Of a stretch of DNA of 46,356 nucleotides, positions 42,256-46,356 are shown one piece after another. A model generated the notes under the pieces. The model saw only the letters and a program-made list of their open reading frames with translations, was not told the DNA's origin and ran no database searches. Source of the DNA: JAWXCM01 sp034408745 (GTDB lineage: Bacteria > Acidobacteriota > Terriglobia > Bryobacterales > Bryobacteraceae); NCBI GenBank assembly GCA_034408745.1, contig JAWXCM010000255.1, positions 1-46,356 on the forward strand, written 5' to 3'. Numbering within the stretch: the stretch's first letter is position 1; each line of letters begins with the position of its first letter. The translations under genes were made by a program, and so were the position numbers.

Positions 42256-43277
42256 CAGTACTTACCATCCCGTGTTTCGAAATGTGTAGGCTTGCCGTGC
42301 GTGGCGCCGCCCGCCTTCATCCACGCCGCGATCTGCTCGATTAACTCGAGCGGCGTCACCGTCGGATAACCAAACAGCCGGTGACAGCGGCTCGCATTAT
42401 TCAGCAGTGCGACCGGCGCTTCCTCCCCGGAAAACCGCGGCTCCACCCCCAGATGCCGTCCAAACTCAGCAGCGATATGCCGCACCGACAGCGTCTCCGG
42501 CCCAGTTAGATTCAACACATCCGGTGGCGCCGAGCATAGCTCGAAAGCGCGCAGGCACACCGAGTTCGCATCGCCCTGCCAGATCACGTTCGCCGCACCC
42601 ATCCGAAGGTCCACCGGCCTGCCCTCCGCCACGGTCTGGGCGATATCCAGCAGCACTCCGTAGCGCATCTCCACTGCATAGTTCAGCCGCAGAATCACAG
42701 ACCGCGTGCCCCACTGCGATGCGGCATACTCAAACGTCCGCTCGCGTCCCAGCACGGACTGCGCATACTCGCCCACCGGGGCCAGGGGCGTCGATTCCGT
42801 CGCTCCGCCAGACACCACAGGCACCAGCGGATAAATGTTCCCACTCGACAAGGCGACAAACCGCGAATCGCGCCAGCGCTCCAGTACCGCCATCGGGACA
42901 TGGACGTTCATCGCCCAGGTCAGCGACGGATCCCCGCTTGATCCAAACTTGCGCCCAACCAGATAAATGATGTTGGCTGCCTCGGGCAGACGCGCCAGCG
43001 CCGACCGGTCCATCAGGTCCGCCTCCACCGTCTCCACCCCGGCTTCGTCCAGCACCTGCCGGGCCCGCTTGTCTGAGAATCGCGAAACGCCGATTACCCG
43101 CCCCGCCACCCCGGCCGCGGTCATCGCCAGCCGAGCCCGCATGGCCAGCGTTGGCCCCATCTTGCCCGCCACACCGAGCAGCAGCAAATCGCCGCCGCCC
43201 AGTTGCGCCATCGCCTCCACGTCCACCGCCGATGGCCGCGACAACAGGTCTTCGAGTTCCGCTTCTGTACGAATCAC
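42255..43277 (-). CDS. NAD-dependent epimerase/dehydratase family protein
   Basis: A 340-residue extended short-chain dehydrogenase. The Rossmann loop is the unusual LLLLGVAGKMGPTLA (GxxGKMG in place of GxxGxxG); the later YAQSVLGRE has the Tyr of the usual YxxxK but not its Lys. Downstream is LSSGNIYPL and the sugar-nucleotide epimerase-like C-terminal part. It likely acts on a sugar or sugar acid with NAD(P). I choose GTG at 43277 because it overlaps the upstream stop as GTGA; an ATG at 43316 would overlap that gene by 43 bases. It is coupled at its end to the DapA-family gene, so the two may act in one catabolic path. Confidence 0.75.
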   Translation of the reverse strand: MIRTEAELEDLLSRPSAVDVEAMAQLGGGDLLLLGVAGKMGPTLAMRARLAMTAAGVAGRVIGVSRFSDKRARQVLDEAGVETVEADLMDRSALARLPEAANIIYLVGRKFGSSGDPSLTWAMNVHVPMAVLERWRDSRFVALSSGNIYPLVPVVSGGATESTPLAPVGEYAQSVLGRERTFEYAASQWGTRSVILRLNYAVEMRYGVLLDIAQTVAEGRPVDLRMGAANVIWQGDANSVCLRAFELCSAPPDVLNLTGPETLSVRHIAAEFGRHLGVEPRFSGEEAPVALLNNASRCHRLFGYPTVTPLELIEQIAAWMKAGGATHGKPTHFETRDGKY

Positions 43278-43756
43278 CGCTTGTACCCAATCTTCCGGAG
43301 GAAGCTGTGGCGCCACTCCCGGCCCTCTTTATCCTCAACGCCCTTCGGCGACGAGCCGTCGATCACACCCAGCACTCCCCTGCCCTGCTCGGTCTCCGCC
43401 ACAATCACCTCAACCGGATTCGCCGTCGCACAGTGGATCGTGCAAACCTCGGGTACGTCCTTGATCCGGCCCAGCACGTTGATCGGATAGCCTTTGCGCA
43501 TGGCGATGTAGAACGTGTGCCCCGCGGCCACTGCCTGCGCCATACCGGTGGCGACCGCCTGCAGTTCCTCGTCATTTCCGTCGACACGGATCAGACACGG
43601 TCCCGACGCCTCACTAAACGCAATCCCGAACTCGATCCCAGGGACCGTGTTCACCAGCGCTTCGTACACGTCCTCCACCGTCTTGATGAAGTGGCTGCTG
43701 CCCACGATGATGTTCGAATCCGGCGGAAACGTCAGCCGCACAGCGTGCAGTTGCAT
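43274..43756 (-). CDS. Adenosine-specific kinase family protein (PF04008)
   Basis: A 160-residue protein matching the adenosine-specific kinase family (formerly DUF355). Conserved stretches are NIIVGSSHFIKTVEDVYEAL, GIEFGIAFSEASGPCLIR, AAGHTFYIAM, PINVLGRIKDVPEVCTIHCATANPVEVIVAET and the final GRGVLGVIDGSSPKGVED. The family is named from a structural study of an archaeal member that binds adenosine and phosphorylated nucleosides; the role in bacteria is unclear. The start at 43756 gives the standard length; the frame is open upstream. Its stop overlaps the epimerase start, so it heads the three-gene operon. Confidence 0.88.
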   Translation of the reverse strand: MQLHAVRLTFPPDSNIIVGSSHFIKTVEDVYEALVNTVPGIEFGIAFSEASGPCLIRVDGNDEELQAVATGMAQAVAAGHTFYIAMRKGYPINVLGRIKDVPEVCTIHCATANPVEVIVAETEQGRGVLGVIDGSSPKGVEDKEGREWRHSFLRKIGYKR

Positions 43757-43781
43757 ATGGTTCCGATTGTATCCGGGCCGT

Positions 43782-44873
43782 TCAGTCCCGCGGCTTGCCC
43801 AGCGAACACAACGGATCGCCAATGACTATGTTCTGCCAGCTCAGTCCGACAATCGCCAGATAATAGCTCTCCGCCAGGTTACGCCCCGAATAGTAAGCCG
43901 GCAAAAGGATGTCAGGCCTCGGCGTGAATTTAAGATATGGTTCCCAGACGTGCCCGGATGCTCCCGTGGCACCGTCCTCGATGGCATCGGCTGTCAGCGA
44001 CTGTGGGCTGCCCAGGTACCACTCCGATGGCTTGTCCCACTTTTTGCTCACCGTCCATGACGCAGGCGGCCTCACAAATGTCCGTCCGTCGGTCGAAACG
44101 TACTCCGTCACAATCGCCCCCGGCAGCCACCTGAACCCAGGCCTCCGCCGGGAGTGGTTCCCGTCATTGGACCCCCACGACGCGTACCCGATCACATCGC
44201 CCAGCCCGCTGAGAACCGCTTTACCATCGTCGAAAACGGTACGGGCAGTCGGCAGCCGAATCGCTGCGTCCTTCAGCCATTCGTTCCCGTCCCCTCCCGC
44301 GTCATTCCCGTCGAGCACGAATTTACCTGTGTTCTTCGCCAAAAGCGAACGATCGATCATGCCCTTCACACCGTTGAAGTCGAACGCGGCCAGCCGGGTC
44401 ACCAGGTACAGCGGCACATCGGGGTGCCGGAACTCGACAGTCGTCTTCCCGAAAAATGGGTTCGTTATGGCGCCGCTCACCGGAAACTTCGTGCCCTTCA
44501 GCTTCGGATACAGCAGCGTCAGCTCCGAATCCACCGACGCCGCTTCTCCCGCCTGCCCATCCGTACCCGAGATGCGCAGCGGAACGCCCTGCGTCAGCAC
44601 GATATACAGGATCTTCTCGGTCAGCTTCGACTGCGTGAGACAGCGCCCTACCGCTGGCTCGATCTCTTTCTCGTAGACCGTCCGCGCAATCGTCTCCTGC
44701 TCTTTCGTCTGAATTCGGCAGATTTGCGCCAGAGGTATCGACCGCCGGCGCGCATAGTACTCGCCGATGCTCCGCGACAGGGCGGACGTTGTATTCACAA
44801 CCACCAGGACGTTTTCGGCCGTCCCGGCAGTCCCGCAAAACGAAGCCACCAGGAGCAGGGCGAGCAGCTTCAT
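43782..44873 (-). CDS. TIGR03790 family exported protein
   Basis: A 363-residue protein with a signal peptide (MKLLALLLVASFCGTAGTAEN) that matches the TIGR03790 family of unknown function found in Acidobacteriota, Planctomycetota and Verrucomicrobiota. Visible segments are VLVVVNTTSALSRSIGEYYARRRSIPLAQIC, ILYIVLTQGVPLRISGT, DVPLYLVTRLAAFDF, VIGYASWGSNDGNH and YYSGRNLAESYYLAIVGLSWQNIVIGDPLCS. No catalytic site is known to me. The start at 44873 lies in an ATGA overlap with the cytochrome gene's stop, so the two form a coupled operon. The gene ends 25 bases before the adenosine-specific kinase family gene. Confidence 0.8.
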   Translation of the reverse strand: MKLLALLLVASFCGTAGTAENVLVVVNTTSALSRSIGEYYARRRSIPLAQICRIQTKEQETIARTVYEKEIEPAVGRCLTQSKLTEKILYIVLTQGVPLRISGTDGQAGEAASVDSELTLLYPKLKGTKFPVSGAITNPFFGKTTVEFRHPDVPLYLVTRLAAFDFNGVKGMIDRSLLAKNTGKFVLDGNDAGGDGNEWLKDAAIRLPTARTVFDDGKAVLSGLGDVIGYASWGSNDGNHSRRRPGFRWLPGAIVTEYVSTDGRTFVRPPASWTVSKKWDKPSEWYLGSPQSLTADAIEDGATGASGHVWEPYLKFTPRPDILLPAYYSGRNLAESYYLAIVGLSWQNIVIGDPLCSLGKPRD

Positions 44874-45277
44874 TTTGCTTCCAGCGACTTGAGGTAGGCG
44901 ACCACCGCCTGCGCGTCTTCCTTCGTCAGCTTGTACGTCGGCATCGGCGCGTCGGCTTTCTTCCCGCGTGGATTCAAACCAGTGTGCATGTAGTTGACCA
45001 GACCTTCCTCCTTCCACACGTTCCACAGCCTGCTCCCCGGCGTCAGATCAGGAGCCGACTTGTGCCACCCTTCCACGGGCTGAATCGGCGAAATGTTCAG
45101 CGTCGACCCCTTCAGCCACTTCGTCTTGTCGTATTCCCCACTCTCCAGACGAGGCGTGTGGCACGTCTGACACTGGCCGATTTCCTCCACCAGATAGCGC
45201 CCGCGTTCCACGGGGGATTGCGCGAGGCATATCCCAGCGCCCAGGGTGACAATCAAAAACACAGAAGTTAAATGCAT
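44870..45277 (-). CDS. Small exported c-type cytochrome
   Basis: A 135-residue protein with a signal peptide (MHLTSVFLIVTLGAGICLAQ) and one haem-c site CQTCH. The distal methionine is probably the one in APMPTYKLTKEDAQAV. The mature domain of about 115 residues is a class I-type cytochrome c, expected in the periplasm or at the membrane as an electron carrier. It is the first gene of the operon with the TIGR03790 protein and is divergent from the LysR regulator, with 60 bases between the two starts, an arrangement usual for LysR-controlled genes. Confidence 0.87.
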   Translation of the reverse strand: MHLTSVFLIVTLGAGICLAQSPVERGRYLVEEIGQCQTCHTPRLESGEYDKTKWLKGSTLNISPIQPVEGWHKSAPDLTPGSRLWNVWKEEGLVNYMHTGLNPRGKKADAPMPTYKLTKEDAQAVVAYLKSLEAK

Positions 45278-45337
45278 AATGCCGATGCTATGATGGAACC
45301 GTTCCCGCCGCAAGCGTTTGACGGCGGAGTGTCTCCG

Positions 45338-46267
45338 ATGGACCTCGATCAGCTCCACACGTTCCTCGAGATCGTCAGGCTGAAAAGCTTTTCGAAAGCG
45401 GCTCAAACCTGCTACCGAACTCAGCCAGCCATCAGCGCACAGGTGCGCCAACTGGAACAGGAACTCAACACCACGCTGTTTGAACGGCTTGGCACACGAA
45501 TCGCCCTAACCACAGCGGGCAAGATTTTCGCCGAGTACTCCGAACAAATCCTGCATCTCCGACGTCGCGCACAGGAAGTGATCAACGAGCTGGACCGCGT
45601 ACCGAGGGGCGAAATCGTCATCGCCGCCAATGAGGCTACGTGCATCTACGTCCTGCCTCGCGTGTTCTCGAACTTCAAGCAACAGTTCCCCAACGTACAG
45701 CTGCACGTCGACCGCTCCTATGGAGCGCGTGTAATGGCGGCCGTCCTCGACAACCTGGCCGACTTCGGAGTCGCCCAGCTTCCCATCCAGGACAAGAAGC
45801 TCCAGATCGTTAAGATCCACACTGATGAGATTCGGCTCCTCGTGCCCGCGCGCCACAAGCTGGCCAGCCGGCCCTTCGTTACCTGTGAGGATCTGGCTGG
45901 TGAGCCGCTGCTGCTGCCGAAATCCGGAACCACACGCTCCCGCCTGAACGTTTGGATAGAACCTGTCGACGACAGCCTGTCCGTTTCCATGGAGCTCGAC
46001 TCCACGGAAATGATCAAGCGGTTCGTCATGGCCGGACTCGGTATCTCATTCCTCGCGGCATCGCACTGCCGGGATGAGGTCGAGGCTGGCAAACTCGCGG
46101 TCGTGTCACTCGGACCCGAACCCATGGTGCGCCAGCTCGCGCTGATTTACCGCAAGGACAAAAGCCTGTCCAAAGCTGCCCTCGGCTTCATTCAGGTAAT
46201 GATTGATAACGCAGCAGCCAGCGATCCGCAGTACGCCTTTACCCTGCCTCAAATCGCTGCTGTCTGA
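45338..46267 (+). CDS. LysR family transcriptional regulator
   Basis: A 309-residue LysR-type regulator. The N-terminal winged helix-turn-helix reads LDQLHTFLEIVRLKSFSKAAQTCYRTQPAISAQVRQLEQELNTTLFERLG; the C-terminal periplasmic-binding-like domain (GEIVIAANEATCIYVLPRVF onward) binds an unknown small effector. The start at 45338 (MDLDQLHTF) fits the family; the frame is open upstream, across the cytochrome gene's start. It reads away from the cytochrome/TIGR03790 operon, which it probably regulates. No gene for a known CysB- or BenM-type pathway is adjacent to suggest the effector. Confidence 0.9.
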   Translation: MDLDQLHTFLEIVRLKSFSKAAQTCYRTQPAISAQVRQLEQELNTTLFERLGTRIALTTAGKIFAEYSEQILHLRRRAQEVINELDRVPRGEIVIAANEATCIYVLPRVFSNFKQQFPNVQLHVDRSYGARVMAAVLDNLADFGVAQLPIQDKKLQIVKIHTDEIRLLVPARHKLASRPFVTCEDLAGEPLLLPKSGTTRSRLNVWIEPVDDSLSVSMELDSTEMIKRFVMAGLGISFLAASHCRDEVEAGKLAVVSLGPEPMVRQLALIYRKDKSLSKAALGFIQVMIDNAAASDPQYAFTLPQIAAV

Positions 46268-46300
46268 GGTTCTTCGTCTGTTATAACCCTGTCCGGTATC

Positions 46301-46356
46301 GTGAAACAGAATGTCGACCCGCTGCCTGGCGTCGATTCCACCCAGATTCTCCCGCC
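46301..46356 (+). CDS. Possible start of a gene cut by the right edge
   Basis: A GTG at 46301 opens a frame (VKQNVDPLPGVDSTQI...) that stays open to the window end, 18 codons. It reads like a plausible N-terminus, but no ribosome site is clear and the fragment is too short to name. Confidence 0.25.
   Translation, partial: MKQNVDPLPGVDSTQILP

Overview
The window looks like a piece of an Acidobacteriota chromosome, most likely the Bryobacterales/Solibacter side. That placement is an inference from gene content (MraZ-led division cluster, ThuA and TIGR03790 proteins, Tat-exported sugar isomerase-like protein, EF-P with a PGNLRA loop) and high GC; no rRNA or tRNA gene is present to confirm it. 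Nearly all of the sequence is coding, with very short gaps and many ATGA, GTGA or TAATG overlaps.

Layout. 1-5336 (+): a phosphofructokinase with a pyrophosphate-type active site, a small methyltransferase, a TIGR00300 LOR/SDH protein, QueF and a coiled-coil methyltransferase; an antisense partial gene leaves the left edge. 5331-7906 (-): cysS coupled to a trans-sulfuration PLP enzyme. 7961-17444: ThuA protein, SelA, EF-P, a secreted serine hydrolase, a MATE exporter, a Tat-exported TIM-barrel protein and a large secreted glycosidase-like protein. 17441-19094 (-): an AAA ATPase overlapping a small TOPRIM-like gene, lower in GC at least in part; this is the best candidate for an uncharacterised (possibly defence) system. 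19141-21546 (-): ribose-type ABC permease and a frameshifted ATPase, with no binding protein.

21606-37913 (-) is a complete division and cell-wall (dcw) cluster in transcription order mraZ, rsmH, ftsL, ftsI, murE, murF, mraY, murD, ftsW, murG, murC, ftsQ, ftsA, ftsZ, without murB or ddl. The enzymes carry UDP-MurNAc-L-Ala-D-Glu through meso-diaminopimelate addition, lipid I and lipid II, and the Fts proteins build the septum. The only sizeable gap inside it, between ftsI and murE, holds a 65-bp imperfect direct repeat with a 102-bp period that looks regulatory. A perfect hairpin closes the cluster after ftsZ.

37975-46356: a signal peptidase I whose catalytic serine position is glycine; a MetY-type sulfhydrylase; a creatininase-family gene that seems to have lost its 5' part; a tight three-gene operon (adenosine-specific kinase family, epimerase, DapA-family aldolase); a two-gene operon of a cytochrome c and a TIGR03790 protein; and a divergent LysR regulator. 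No insertion sequence, CRISPR array or RNA gene was recognised.
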